The translations under genes and the position numbers were made by a program. DNA of 64,000 nt, taken from positions 104,536 to 168,535 of the forward strand of contig NZ_JNXE01000020.1 of assembly GCF_000716605.1 (NCBI RefSeq). Direction: 5' to 3'. This DNA is from Streptomyces sp. NRRL F-525. Lineage in GTDB: Bacteria; Actinomycetota; Actinomycetes; Streptomycetales; Streptomycetaceae. The notes below the pieces were generated by a model. It did no database searches, was not told where the DNA came from, and saw only the letters and a list, made by a program, of their open reading frames with translations. Positions within the stretch are counted from its first letter, which is position 1, and each line of letters begins with the position of its first letter. Positions 44,657 to 52,444 of the stretch are shown piece by piece.

Positions 44657-46080
44657 CGCACACCCCCGTCGACCCGCACCATGTCCTGCTTCGTGTTCCG
44701 CTGTGTGTCCTGCTCCGTCGCGGCACCTCGCCGCACCATCCGCACCGCCAGCGCGTGCTTGCACGGCCCGCGCCCGCCGCGGTACTTGGCCCACCACACG
44801 CAGCTGCAACTCAGCACCCCCGCCTCGTCCCGCACCCGGTGCACATGGCCGTCCTCGGCAGTCACCGTCCCGAGCGCGCCCTCCAAGGTCACCGCCCCCG
44901 CGGCCACCAGCGCGCGGGCCGAGCGCAGCCGGGGATTGTGACGCTCCACGCGCTGCGCGTCGTACGGCAGTTCACGGTGGAAGTAGGCCGCCTCCGCCGT
45001 GTCGTAGCCGACGCGCCCCGAGGTGCCCAGCCGGGTCAGCGCCGCGCGGACCCGCTGCGGTGTGAGGCCGGAGGACGCGGCCATGTCGGCGACGTCGATA
45101 CGGGGTTCCCAGGCGAGCAGCACGGAGATCAACTCCGCGTCCTCGCCCGCCTCGTCGGCCGCGAGCGCGTCCAGGACCCCGCCCTCGCCGGAGAACCCGC
45201 GCGACGCGTCCGGCGACAGCGTGAGGGTGAGCCGCATGCCCGGCAGGACGGCCTCCCACGCACCGGCCGTCGCCGAGGCGCCGATGACGGAGGGGCCGTA
45301 GATCCGCAGGGCCGTCGCGTGGCGCAGGACCCGCTGGAGTGCGATCAGGCGCTCCGGGCCGGGGAGGCACACCGCGCCCGGTACGGGGCGGGTGGTCGGG
45401 CGCAGGCCGCGGCCCGCCGGGACGACCCAGCGCGGGCCGCTCGTGGTGCCGCGCGCGCCGCTCTTCGGGAGGGAGCGCAGGAAACGGACCGCCTCCGCCG
45501 CGGGCAGTTCGGCGCGCAGGTCGAAGCCGGCCGCTATGACCTGGGCCTCCGCGAAGCCGCGCAGCCAGCGGTCCGGGAGCGGCACCTTCTTCTCCACGAC
45601 CGGGCCGTCCAGTGTGGTGACGGCCAACTCCTCGGGGCCGACCCGGAGATGGAGCGGATCGTCCGTGCCGATCCGGGAGAGGGCCTCGCGCAGCGGGTTG
45701 TTGACGTCGACGTTCGTCGTGCCGTGTCCCACCTCGTCGCCGTCGAGTCCGGGGCCGAGGACGTCCAGTCGCGCGTACACCCCGCCGCAGCCGGAGAAGG
45801 ACTCGAAGCGCAGCCGGTCGCCGCCCGCCGTGACCACCGGGTCGAGGGAGGCGGCCAGTTGGCGCTGGTAGTAGCGCGTGGCCGCCACGTCGGCCACCGC
45901 CAGCAGCGCCGCCGAGGCCACCTGAGGAGAGGTCAGGAAGCCCGCGAAGAAGCGCGGATGGTCGGTGACACCCGAAGGAGTCGCACCTCGTGAGGTCTCC
46001 AGTCCGAGGCGCCGTCCGTCCGCCGACGACTCCAGCACGGAGGGTCGGGGATAGGTCACGGCCTGCAAAGATCGCGTCAT
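44653..46080 (-). CDS. SWIM zinc-finger protein
   Basis: A 475-residue protein whose C-terminal 60 residues carry a SWIM finger: CSC-x11-CKH (in VLSCSCVWWAKYRGGRGPCKHALAV near residue 442), a fold for DNA or protein binding. The front 400 residues are beta/alpha mixed, contain VYARLDVLGPGLDGDEVGHGTTNVDVNN, and a winged-helix-like segment (DMAASSGLTPQRVRAALTRLGTSGRVGYD). It is the first gene of a two-gene operon with the helical DUF6493-like protein. No ribosome site exists; the ATG lies 6 bp after a -10 hexamer of a strong TTGTCAGTGG promoter, so the mRNA is probably leaderless and perhaps DNA-damage-inducible. Confidence 0.9.
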   Translation of the reverse strand: MTRSLQAVTYPRPSVLESSADGRRLGLETSRGATPSGVTDHPRFFAGFLTSPQVASAALLAVADVAATRYYQRQLAASLDPVVTAGGDRLRFESFSGCGGVYARLDVLGPGLDGDEVGHGTTNVDVNNPLREALSRIGTDDPLHLRVGPEELAVTTLDGPVVEKKVPLPDRWLRGFAEAQVIAAGFDLRAELPAAEAVRFLRSLPKSGARGTTSGPRWVVPAGRGLRPTTRPVPGAVCLPGPERLIALQRVLRHATALRIYGPSVIGASATAGAWEAVLPGMRLTLTLSPDASRGFSGEGGVLDALAADEAGEDAELISVLLAWEPRIDVADMAASSGLTPQRVRAALTRLGTSGRVGYDTAEAAYFHRELPYDAQRVERHNPRLRSARALVAAGAVTLEGALGTVTAEDGHVHRVRDEAGVLSCSCVWWAKYRGGRGPCKHALAVRMVRRGAATEQDTQRNTKQDMVRVDGGVR

Positions 46081-46086
46081 GCAAAA

Positions 46087-46109
46087 ACCGTAGAGGCCAC
46101 CACTGACAA
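46087..46109 (-). promoter_or_regulatory. TTGTCAGTGG-N7-TACGGT promoter (DNA-damage-type) of the SWIM operon
   Basis: On the minus strand TTGTCAGTGG (46100-46109), 7 bp, TACGGT (46087-46092), then 6 bp to the ATG. This resembles the RecA-independent, PafBC-dependent damage promoter of mycobacteria (TTGTCRGTGG-N8-TAnnnT, from memory). The spacing here is N7 as counted, and the same spacing recurs at 56633 and 58412. Confidence 0.7.
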
Positions 46110-46167
46110 TCGGCCTGACCTGCGGAAACGCGGTCTGCGGCGGGGAGTTGGCACGCTGCGCACCGCG

Positions 46168-46198
46168 CCGCGCACCGGGGGATGACGCCGGTGCGCGG
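46168..46198 (-). terminator. hairpin terminator of the PhoD gene
   Basis: A perfect 11-bp stem CCGCGCACCGG / CCGGTGCGCGG with a 9-nt loop, 22 bp past the stop of the minus-strand phosphatase gene. It has no T-run, as is common in Streptomyces. Confidence 0.75.
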
Positions 46199-46220
46199 CT
46201 CAGGTACGAGGGTAGTGGAG

Positions 46221-47804
46221 TTACTGGCCGACCCGTCCCGGCTGAAGCGTCTTGGTGAACAGCACGGTGCCGTCCTGCTCGCGCAGACGGACCGTCAACT
46301 CCCCGCTGTGGCCGTCGATGTCGACCTCGCCGAAGAACTGGTAGCCCTCGGCCGGCGACACGTTCTGCGCGGTCGGCGCCTTCACGAACACCCGCTCCGG
46401 ACCGAAGGTGTTGTCGAGGTCGCTGGCCGGGAAGGCGCCCGCGTTCAGCGGACCGGAGACGAACTCCCAGAACGGCTCGAAGTCGGTGAACGCGGCCCGC
46501 GATGGCTGGTAGTGCTGGGCCGAGGTGTGGTGCACGTCGGCCGTCAACCACACGGTGCCGGTGATCCGCCGGTGCTTGATGTACCGGAGCAGCTCGGCGA
46601 TCTGCAGTTCACGCCCGAGCGGCGCGCTCGGGTCGCCCTGTGCGACGGCCTCGATGTTCGGCTTGCCCTCGGTGGCGTCGGGGACGACCAGGCCGAGCGG
46701 CATGTCGGCGGCGATCACCTTCCACACCGCACGCGAGCGTGACAACTCCCGCTTGAGCCACTCCAGTTGCTCCCGGCCGAGGATGCCCTGCGGGTCCACG
46801 GTCTGTTTGTCGGGCGAGTTGGCGTTGCGGTAGGTCCGCATGTCCAGGACGAACACGTCCAGCAGCGGACCGTGCCGCATCACACGCTGGACGCGGCCCT
46901 CCTTGGCGCCCGGCCGCAGCGTCGAGATCGGGAAGTACTCGCTGAACGCCCGCCGGGCGCGCACAGCCATGACATCGACGTTCTTCTCGGTGTAGCGCGT
47001 GTCGGAGGCGGCGATCACCTCACCCGGGTACCAGTTGTTGCGCACCTCGTGGTCGTCCCACTGGATGATCGACGGCACCTGGGCGTTGAACCGCTTGAGG
47101 TTCTCGTCGAGCAGGTTGTAGCGGAAGTTCCCGCGGAACTCGGCCAGGGTCTCGGCGACCTTGGACTTCTCCTCCGTGGTGACGTTCCTGTAGAGGCTGC
47201 CGTCGGGCAGCGCCTGGGTCGCCGTGATCGGGCCGTCGGCGTAGATGTTGTCGCCGCTGCACACGAAGAAGTCCGGGTCCAGCTTGGCCATCGCGTCGTA
47301 GATGCGGTAGCCGCCGAGGTCCGGGTTGATGCCCCAGCCCTGCCCAGCGAGGTCACCGGACCACAGGAAACGCACGCCGCGCCGCCCGGTCGGCACCGTG
47401 CGGAACGTGCCGTCGACCGGCTCGCCCGTACGGCGCAGGTCGTCGGGGTCGGCGAGCAGGACCCGGTAGTGGATCTGCTGGCCCGAGGGCAGCCCGCGCA
47501 GCCGGGTGGTGCCGGTGAAGTCGGTACCCGGGCCGAGCAGCGGACCGTGCCACCGGTGCGGATTGCGGAACGACTCGGTGGCCGAGGTCTCCACGATCAT
47601 CCGCGCGGGGCGGTCCGAGCGCACCCACACGAGCCCGGAGTCGGAGGTCACGTCCCCCGCCTGCACACCCCAGCCCGCCTTGGGACGCCCGGAGAGGGCG
47701 AAGGCCGGGGCGGCGCCGAGGGCGGCGGGCACGGTCAGGGCCGCCGACGCGGCCAGGGAGCCGCGCAGAACGCTACGGCGGGCGGGGAACGGACGATGCG
47801 ACAT
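46221..47804 (-). CDS. phoD: PhoD-family alkaline phosphatase/phosphodiesterase, Tat-exported
   Basis: A 527-residue secreted phosphatase. A twin-arginine signal (PARRSVLRGSLAASAALTVPAALG) leads to cleavage near residue 40. An N-terminal Fn3-like PhoD domain (GVQAGDVTSDSGLVWVRSDRPARMIVE) precedes the metallophosphatase core: FVCSGDNIYADGP near 197, WDDHEVRNNW near 254, and HHTSAQHYQPSRAAF near 427. It releases phosphate from phosphate esters or wall teichoic acids using Fe/Ca, and Tat export allows cytoplasmic metal loading. The ATG at 47804 has GGAGG 9 bp upstream. A PHO-box-like repeat lies 68 bp upstream. Confidence 0.9.
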   Translation of the reverse strand: MSHRPFPARRSVLRGSLAASAALTVPAALGAAPAFALSGRPKAGWGVQAGDVTSDSGLVWVRSDRPARMIVETSATESFRNPHRWHGPLLGPGTDFTGTTRLRGLPSGQQIHYRVLLADPDDLRRTGEPVDGTFRTVPTGRRGVRFLWSGDLAGQGWGINPDLGGYRIYDAMAKLDPDFFVCSGDNIYADGPITATQALPDGSLYRNVTTEEKSKVAETLAEFRGNFRYNLLDENLKRFNAQVPSIIQWDDHEVRNNWYPGEVIAASDTRYTEKNVDVMAVRARRAFSEYFPISTLRPGAKEGRVQRVMRHGPLLDVFVLDMRTYRNANSPDKQTVDPQGILGREQLEWLKRELSRSRAVWKVIAADMPLGLVVPDATEGKPNIEAVAQGDPSAPLGRELQIAELLRYIKHRRITGTVWLTADVHHTSAQHYQPSRAAFTDFEPFWEFVSGPLNAGAFPASDLDNTFGPERVFVKAPTAQNVSPAEGYQFFGEVDIDGHSGELTVRLREQDGTVLFTKTLQPGRVGQ

Positions 47805-47871
47805 GGGGTTGCGCCTCCACGGACGGGATGCGGTCAGGGTGCACTGCCACAACTACTGGTGCGCCACAGCG

Positions 47872-47893
47872 CAGACGCAAACCAGGGGTGAAC
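47872..47893 (-). promoter_or_regulatory. candidate PHO box of the phosphatase gene
   Basis: On the minus strand two 11-bp direct units, GTTCACC-cctg then GTTTGCG-tctg. The first matches the Streptomyces PhoP repeat GTTCACC exactly, the second keeps GTT and the spacing. It is located 68-89 bp upstream of the phoD ATG. Derived from sequence and the known consensus. Confidence 0.5.
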
Positions 47894-47938
47894 AACGGAA
47901 CGCGGTGACATGGGGGCCCGCGTGCGACACCAGCGGCT

Positions 47939-49405
47939 CTACGGGCGCACGGCATCGGCCATCAGACCCACACCCGCGTGGATCCGCCCGGGCGACAGAT
48001 GCGCGTATCCCAGGACCAGCCGTACGACCGCGTCGTCCACGCGCGCGTGGCTGTAGGCGGTGAGCGGGCGCACCGCGACACCGGCGGAGGCCGCGCGTTC
48101 CAGGAAGTCCTCCGGAGGGCCGTACTTCTCCGGCAGTTCGGCGATGACGTGCAGCCCCGCCGCGATCCCGGTCACCCGCGCTCCGGGGAAGTGCTCCTCC
48201 AAGGCGGCGACGAGGGCGTCGCGGCGCTGCCGGTAGGCACGCTGGCAGCGCCTCAACTGCCGGTCGTAGTCGCCGCGTTCCAGGAAGCGGGCGAACAGTG
48301 CCTGGTCGAGGGTCGGGTGGCCGAGGTCCATGGTGCGCTTGCGTTCGACGACCTCGTCGGCCAGTGACTCGGGCACCAGCAGCCAGCCGAGCCGCAGCCC
48401 CGGGGCGAGGGACTTGCTGACCGAGCCCGCGTAGGCGACATGCTCCGGGTCGAGTCCTTGGAGCGCGCCTACGGGGGCTCGGTCGTAGCGGAAGTCGCCG
48501 TCGTAGTCGTCCTCGAAGACCAGACCGTCCACCGACCTTGCCCAGTCGAGGAGTTGGGCGCGCCGCCGCGCGGAGTAGGCGATGCCCGTGGGGAACTGGT
48601 GCGCGGGCGTGGTCACTACGACTCGTACGCCCGAAGCTCGCAACGGCCCGATCGCAAGCCCTTCCTCGTCCAGGGGCAGCGGTACGGTGCCGACGCCCGC
48701 CGAGGCGTACAGCGAGTCGTGCTGAGGGCTGCCCGGGTCCTCGACGCCGACGGTGAGTGTCCCGCGCGCGTGGAGCACGAATCCGAGCAGCGTCGTCGCC
48801 TGCGCCACTCCGGAGACCACGATCAGCCGCTCCGGGTCGGCGACCACACCCCGGCGGCGCGCCAGGAGTTCCGCCAGCGCCGTCCGCAACCGGGGCAGCC
48901 CGCGCGGATCGGGATAGCCGAGCACCTCGTGCGGCGACTCCGCCAGCACACCGCGCTGCGCCGCTGCCCAGGCGGCGCGCGGGAACAGCGACAGGTCCGG
49001 CGTGCCGGGCACGAAGTCTGCACGGGCGCCGGGGGAGCGCGGCGCGAGGTCACGCGCGCGTGGCCGCGCCGCCCGTACGGCACCGCCCACCCAGGTGCCC
49101 GCACCCCGGCCGCTGCGCAGATACCCCTCCGCCGTCAGCTGCTCGTACGCCTCCGTGACGAGGCCGCGCGAGACCCCGAGGTCTGCCGCCAGGTCCCGGC
49201 TCGACGGCAGCCGGGTGTCCGGTGCCAGCCGTCCCGACCGCACCGCCTCATGCAGCGCCGCTTGAAGGGAGCGGCCACGCGCGCGTGCCGGTGCCGAGGC
49301 GGCGGGCAGCAGCAACTCCCAGGCGGCGGAACCCGTCAGACCCTCCGGATCGGTCGGCCTCTCCGGATTGGTCGGCCCCTTCGGATTGGTCCGCGATGAC
49401 GTCAT
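47939..49405 (-). CDS. MocR/PdxR-type GntR regulator with aminotransferase-like domain
   Basis: A 488-residue MocR regulator: N-terminal GntR winged helix (LQAALHEAVRSGRLAPDTRLPSSRDLAADLGVSRG) and a fold-type I aminotransferase domain with PLP lysine in YAGSVSKSLAPGLRLGW near residue 330, plus the FEDDYDGDFRYD acid. Such proteins bind PLP and control vitamin B6 or amine metabolism or a divergent transporter. The divergent EamA transporter begins 47 bp away and is the likely target. The gap holds two GGACC repeats spaced 12 bp apart (49412 and 49424), a possible binding site. Confidence 0.92.
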   Translation of the reverse strand: MTSSRTNPKGPTNPERPTDPEGLTGSAAWELLLPAASAPARARGRSLQAALHEAVRSGRLAPDTRLPSSRDLAADLGVSRGLVTEAYEQLTAEGYLRSGRGAGTWVGGAVRAARPRARDLAPRSPGARADFVPGTPDLSLFPRAAWAAAQRGVLAESPHEVLGYPDPRGLPRLRTALAELLARRRGVVADPERLIVVSGVAQATTLLGFVLHARGTLTVGVEDPGSPQHDSLYASAGVGTVPLPLDEEGLAIGPLRASGVRVVVTTPAHQFPTGIAYSARRRAQLLDWARSVDGLVFEDDYDGDFRYDRAPVGALQGLDPEHVAYAGSVSKSLAPGLRLGWLLVPESLADEVVERKRTMDLGHPTLDQALFARFLERGDYDRQLRRCQRAYRQRRDALVAALEEHFPGARVTGIAAGLHVIAELPEKYGPPEDFLERAASAGVAVRPLTAYSHARVDDAVVRLVLGYAHLSPGRIHAGVGLMADAVRP

Positions 49406-49439
49406 GGAAGTGGACCTTAAACCGGACCGCCGCGCTGCC

Positions 49440-49445
49440 TAGCGT
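49440..49445 (+). promoter_or_regulatory. -10 element of the EamA gene
   Basis: TAGCGT 7 bp before the ATG at 49453, implying a leaderless transcript. The GGACC direct repeats upstream (49412 and 49424) lie where the MocR regulator may bind. Confidence 0.45.
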
Positions 49446-49452
49446 CGCTGCC

Positions 49453-50418
49453 ATGAACGCCACCACCGCCCGCGGCACCCCGCTCGCCGCTTTCGCCTGC
49501 GTCCTCGTAGGCGCGTCCTTCACCGCGAACAGCGTCCTGGGCAACTACCCGTACGCGGGCGGCCAGTTCCTGCGCTACGGCCTCGCCTGCCTGCTGCTCC
49601 TCCCGTTCACCGGCAAGGACGCGACGGCCCGGCTGCGGGCGCTCACCCCACGCCTATGGGCCCGGCTCGCCGTGCTCGCGGCCGTCGGCATGGTCGGCTT
49701 CAACTTGGCCGTCATCGCCGCCGAACGCAGCGCCGAACCGGCCGTCCCCGGCGTCTTCGTGGGCTGCGCGCCCATAGCGGTCGCGGTCCTCGTTCCCCTC
49801 CTGGAGGGACGTCGTCCGCGCCGGATCGTGCTCTACGGGGCGTCGCTCGTCGCCGTCGGCGCGTTCACGGTCCAGGGGTGGGGCCGTACGGACGGCGCCG
49901 GAATCGCCTTCTCCGGGTGCGCACTCGCGGGAGAGGTGGGTTTCGCGGTGCTTGCGGTTCCCGTACTGCGGCCCCTGGGGCCGCGGTTGCTGTCGGCCAC
50001 CGTGTGCGGGCTCGCCGCGGTCGAGGCGGCGACGGCCGGGCTGGTGCTCGACGGGACCGCCTGGCTGAGGCGTCCCGACGGGACCGAGGCGGCCGCGCTG
50101 TTGTGGCAGGCGGCGGTCGTCACGGTCGTCGGCTTCGTGTGCTGGTACATGGGCATGCAGCGGATCGGCGCGGAGCGCGCCACGCTCTTCTCCGGCCTCA
50201 TCCCGGTCGCCGCCGCGGCTACCGCGCCGCTCGTCGGAACAGGCGCCTACGGGGCCGCCCAGGCCGTCGGCAGCGCCCTCGTCGGCGCCGGAGTCGCCCT
50301 GGGATCGGGCGCGTTGGGGCTGTTCCGGCGGTCAGCGGCTGCCGTCGAGGATGACGCGCGCGACCAGGGCCGGGTCGTCGTTCATCGGGCAGTGCCCGCA
50401 GCCGGGCAGCCGCACTAG
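49453..50418 (+). CDS. EamA/DMT-family transporter
   Basis: A 321-residue DMT permease with ten predicted helices in two EamA halves (LAAFACVLVGASFTANSVLGNYPYAGG; AALLWQAAVVTVVGFVCWYMGMQRIGAERA). It is divergent from a MocR regulator, a common pairing for amino-acid or vitamin exporters. The last 29 codons (after LGLFRRSAAA) run antisense over the end of the convergent hydrolase gene (87-bp overlap), so this tail is probably not conserved. No ribosome site; a TAGCGT -10 lies 7 bp upstream of the ATG, suggesting leaderless translation. Confidence 0.88.
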   Translation: MNATTARGTPLAAFACVLVGASFTANSVLGNYPYAGGQFLRYGLACLLLLPFTGKDATARLRALTPRLWARLAVLAAVGMVGFNLAVIAAERSAEPAVPGVFVGCAPIAVAVLVPLLEGRRPRRIVLYGASLVAVGAFTVQGWGRTDGAGIAFSGCALAGEVGFAVLAVPVLRPLGPRLLSATVCGLAAVEAATAGLVLDGTAWLRRPDGTEAAALLWQAAVVTVVGFVCWYMGMQRIGAERATLFSGLIPVAAAATAPLVGTGAYGAAQAVGSALVGAGVALGSGALGLFRRSAAAVEDDARDQGRVVVHRAVPAAGQPH

Positions 50419-51162
50419 CCGGGACCGGGGGATCATCTGCTTGGCGCGGATGCCCTGTCGGCGCAGCAGCAGCCGGTCCTGGGTACCCCAGGCCACGGTC
50501 ACCGGGATGCCGGGGATGTCGTCGGTGAACCGGACGCTCGTACCGGCCCGGAGCGTGTCGTCGAACCCGGGCGCGTTGACCAGCGCGAGTGTCTCGGCGA
50601 CCACGGCCTCGGGTGAACGGCGGCCGGGGCGGGCGTAGATGGTGCTGGTGAGCGCGGTACGGCCGGCTGTCGTGCGCGCGAGCTTCTCGACCAGCGGGAG
50701 CGGCATCCGGCGGGCGATCTGCCGCATGGTGAGCAGCACACCGAAGGCGTAGCGGCGCTCGGCCTGGGACCAGAACCCGGCGGGGGAGAGGGCCGTGACG
50801 GACCGTACGACCTTCTCGCGGCCAAGCTCCAGGGCCATCAGGCCGCCGAGCGAGTTGCCCGCCACATGCGGACGCTCGATCCCCAACTCCTCGCAGAAGG
50901 CCCTGAACACGGCGGCCGTCGTGGGCAGGTCGTACGCCAGCCCCTCCGGGAGCGCGGGGGAGGCGCCGAACCCGGGCAGGTCCACCGCGATCACATCGCG
51001 CTCGGTCGCGAGGATGTCCACCACCGGGTCCCAGGCCTGGCGGTGGTGACCTATCCCGTGCAGCAGGAGGAGTGGTTCGCCGCGACCCACGCGCGCGTAG
51101 GACACGGTCACGGTCTTCGGGCCCCGCGGAGTGGGGACCGGGAAGGAGACGGTGGCGGACAT
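50332..51162 (-). CDS. alpha/beta hydrolase
   Basis: A 276-residue alpha/beta hydrolase: oxyanion LLLHGIGHHRQAWDP near residue 33, nucleophile elbow GNSLGG with Ser near 103, and catalytic His in LPGCGHCPMNDDP near 257. The substrate is unknown; esterase or C-C hydrolase activity is possible. The start has AGGAG upstream. Its 3' end overlaps the convergent EamA gene. The 155 bp to the divergent ECF sigma gene contain GCTGT-GTAG-ACAGC (51206-51219), a possible operator. Confidence 0.88.
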   Translation of the reverse strand: MSATVSFPVPTPRGPKTVTVSYARVGRGEPLLLLHGIGHHRQAWDPVVDILATERDVIAVDLPGFGASPALPEGLAYDLPTTAAVFRAFCEELGIERPHVAGNSLGGLMALELGREKVVRSVTALSPAGFWSQAERRYAFGVLLTMRQIARRMPLPLVEKLARTTAGRTALTSTIYARPGRRSPEAVVAETLALVNAPGFDDTLRAGTSVRFTDDIPGIPVTVAWGTQDRLLLRRQGIRAKQMIPRSRLVRLPGCGHCPMNDDPALVARVILDGSR

Positions 51163-51317
51163 GGGGATGCTCCTCGTCTGGGACGCGCAGGCAGACGCCG
51201 TACAGGCTGTGTAGACAGCTTGTCAGCAACTGCTACTGACCGGTAGCCCCAAGTGCCGGAGACCTTGAGGCCCACGGTTTTCTGCTGGACAGAGCAGCGC
51301 TCAACGCATGGGATGAG

Positions 51318-52205
51318 GTGGTGACCACCGACACCCCGACCGATGTCTTCGAAGAGCACCGCCCCGTCCTCATGGGAGTCGCCTACCGCATGCTCGGGCG
51401 GGTGGCCGACGCCGAGGACGTGGTCCAGGACGCCTGGCTGCGCTGGTCCGCCGCCGACCGCGCCGAGGTGCGTGAACCACGCGCCTACTTGGTGCGCGTC
51501 ACGACCCGCCTCGCGATCGACCGGCTCCGCCAGGTCAAGGCGCGCGGCGAGGCCTACGTGGGCCCATGGCTGCCGGAGCCGTATGCCACCGACTTCGGGG
51601 ACACCGTCCCGGACACCGCGGAGCGCGCCGTGCTCGCCGACTCCGTCTCCCTCGCCGTACTCGTCGTCCTGGAGTCGCTGTCCCCGCTGGAACGCGCCGT
51701 GTTCGTCCTCAGGGAGGCGTTCGGCTACCCGTACGCCGACATCGCGGCCATGCTGGACCGCGGCGAGCCGGCCGTACGCCAACTCGCCGGACGGGCCCGC
51801 AGACACGTCGACGAAGGGCGCCCGCGCTACGAGGTCGACCCCGCCCAACGCCGCGATCTCACCGAGCGGTTCCTCGCCGCGGCGGCCGAGGGGGACCTGG
51901 CGGGTCTCATGGAGATGCTCGCCCCGGACGTCCGGCTGATCGGCGACAGCGGCGGCAAGTCCCAGGCGCCGCTGCGGATCCTGAAGACCGCCGACAATGT
52001 GGGCCGCTTCCTGGTCGCCGTCGCCGGGAAGGGCGTCCCTGAGATGTCGTTCCGCTTCCTGGAGCTCAACGGCGGCCCCGCGGTACTGATCCTTTCGGGT
52101 GACACGCCCGACAGCGTCTTCCAGGTGGACGTATCCGCCGGACGCATCCGTTCCGTCTACATCGTCCGCAACCCCGACAAGCTTCGATCACTGGCTTCCG
52201 CTTAG
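51318..52205 (+). CDS. ECF41-type RNA polymerase sigma factor with SnoaL-like C-terminus
   Basis: A 295-residue ECF sigma factor with sigma-2 (YRMLGRVADAEDVVQDAWLRW) and sigma-4 (LSPLERAVFVLREAFGYPYADIAAML) regions plus a 110-residue SnoaL-like extension. ECF41 signatures are seen: WLPEP near residue 83, a DSGGK variant of the DGGGK motif near 212 and NPDKL near the end. In this group the extension replaces an anti-sigma factor. The group usually sits beside a COE-type gene (carboxymuconolactone decarboxylase, oxidoreductase or epimerase); none is present here. The double GTG (51318/51321) leaves the exact start uncertain. Confidence 0.9.
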   Translation: MVTTDTPTDVFEEHRPVLMGVAYRMLGRVADAEDVVQDAWLRWSAADRAEVREPRAYLVRVTTRLAIDRLRQVKARGEAYVGPWLPEPYATDFGDTVPDTAERAVLADSVSLAVLVVLESLSPLERAVFVLREAFGYPYADIAAMLDRGEPAVRQLAGRARRHVDEGRPRYEVDPAQRRDLTERFLAAAAEGDLAGLMEMLAPDVRLIGDSGGKSQAPLRILKTADNVGRFLVAVAGKGVPEMSFRFLELNGGPAVLILSGDTPDSVFQVDVSAGRIRSVYIVRNPDKLRSLASA

Positions 52206-52218
52206 CCGCAGCCCGCGC

Positions 52219-52246
52219 GGAGCCCCTGTTTCGCGACGGGGGCTTT
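52219..52246 (+). terminator. hairpin after the ECF sigma gene
   Basis: AGCCCC (52221-52226) pairs with GGGGCT (52239-52244) and is followed by TT, 14 bp after the sigma factor stop. Confidence 0.65.
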
Positions 52247-52333
52247 GCTGTTATGTCACGAAGAACACCCTGTACGAACGCCCTGTGAACGCTCTGCGGC
52301 AGACGCTCTGTGCGTTGCATATGACATGGAGGA

Positions 52334-52368
52334 TTGGTCTTGACCAAGGGTGGGGGCCGTCCTATGGT
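52334..52368 (+). promoter_or_regulatory. promoter with overlapping DasR-like operator for the GntR gene
   Basis: TTGACC (52340-52345), 17 bp, TATGGT (52363-52368): a near-consensus vegetative promoter. The perfect inverted repeat TTGGTC-TT-GACCAA (52334-52347) covers the -35. It differs from the DasR element core TGGTCTAGACCA (from memory) only in the central base pairs, so autorepression by the downstream HutC-type regulator is likely. A leader of about 70 nt follows, containing a small hairpin GGCG-CTAAAA-CGCC. Confidence 0.65.
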
Positions 52369-52444
52369 CGCAGATAAGTGAAACAACCTTTAATAAACAA
52401 GGGCGCTAAAACGCCGCCGGAACACGGCGATTGCGGAGGACAGG

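Noticed and set aside
41957..44941. 994-residue plus-strand frame opposite the DUF6493-like gene
   Set aside because: Arg/Pro/Gln-rich shadow; the minus strand has the coupled start and helical repeats.
52322..52378. Very small ORF (ATG GACATGG-region) upstream of the GntR regulator
   Set aside because: It lies over the promoter and operator itself, so it would not be transcribed from that promoter.
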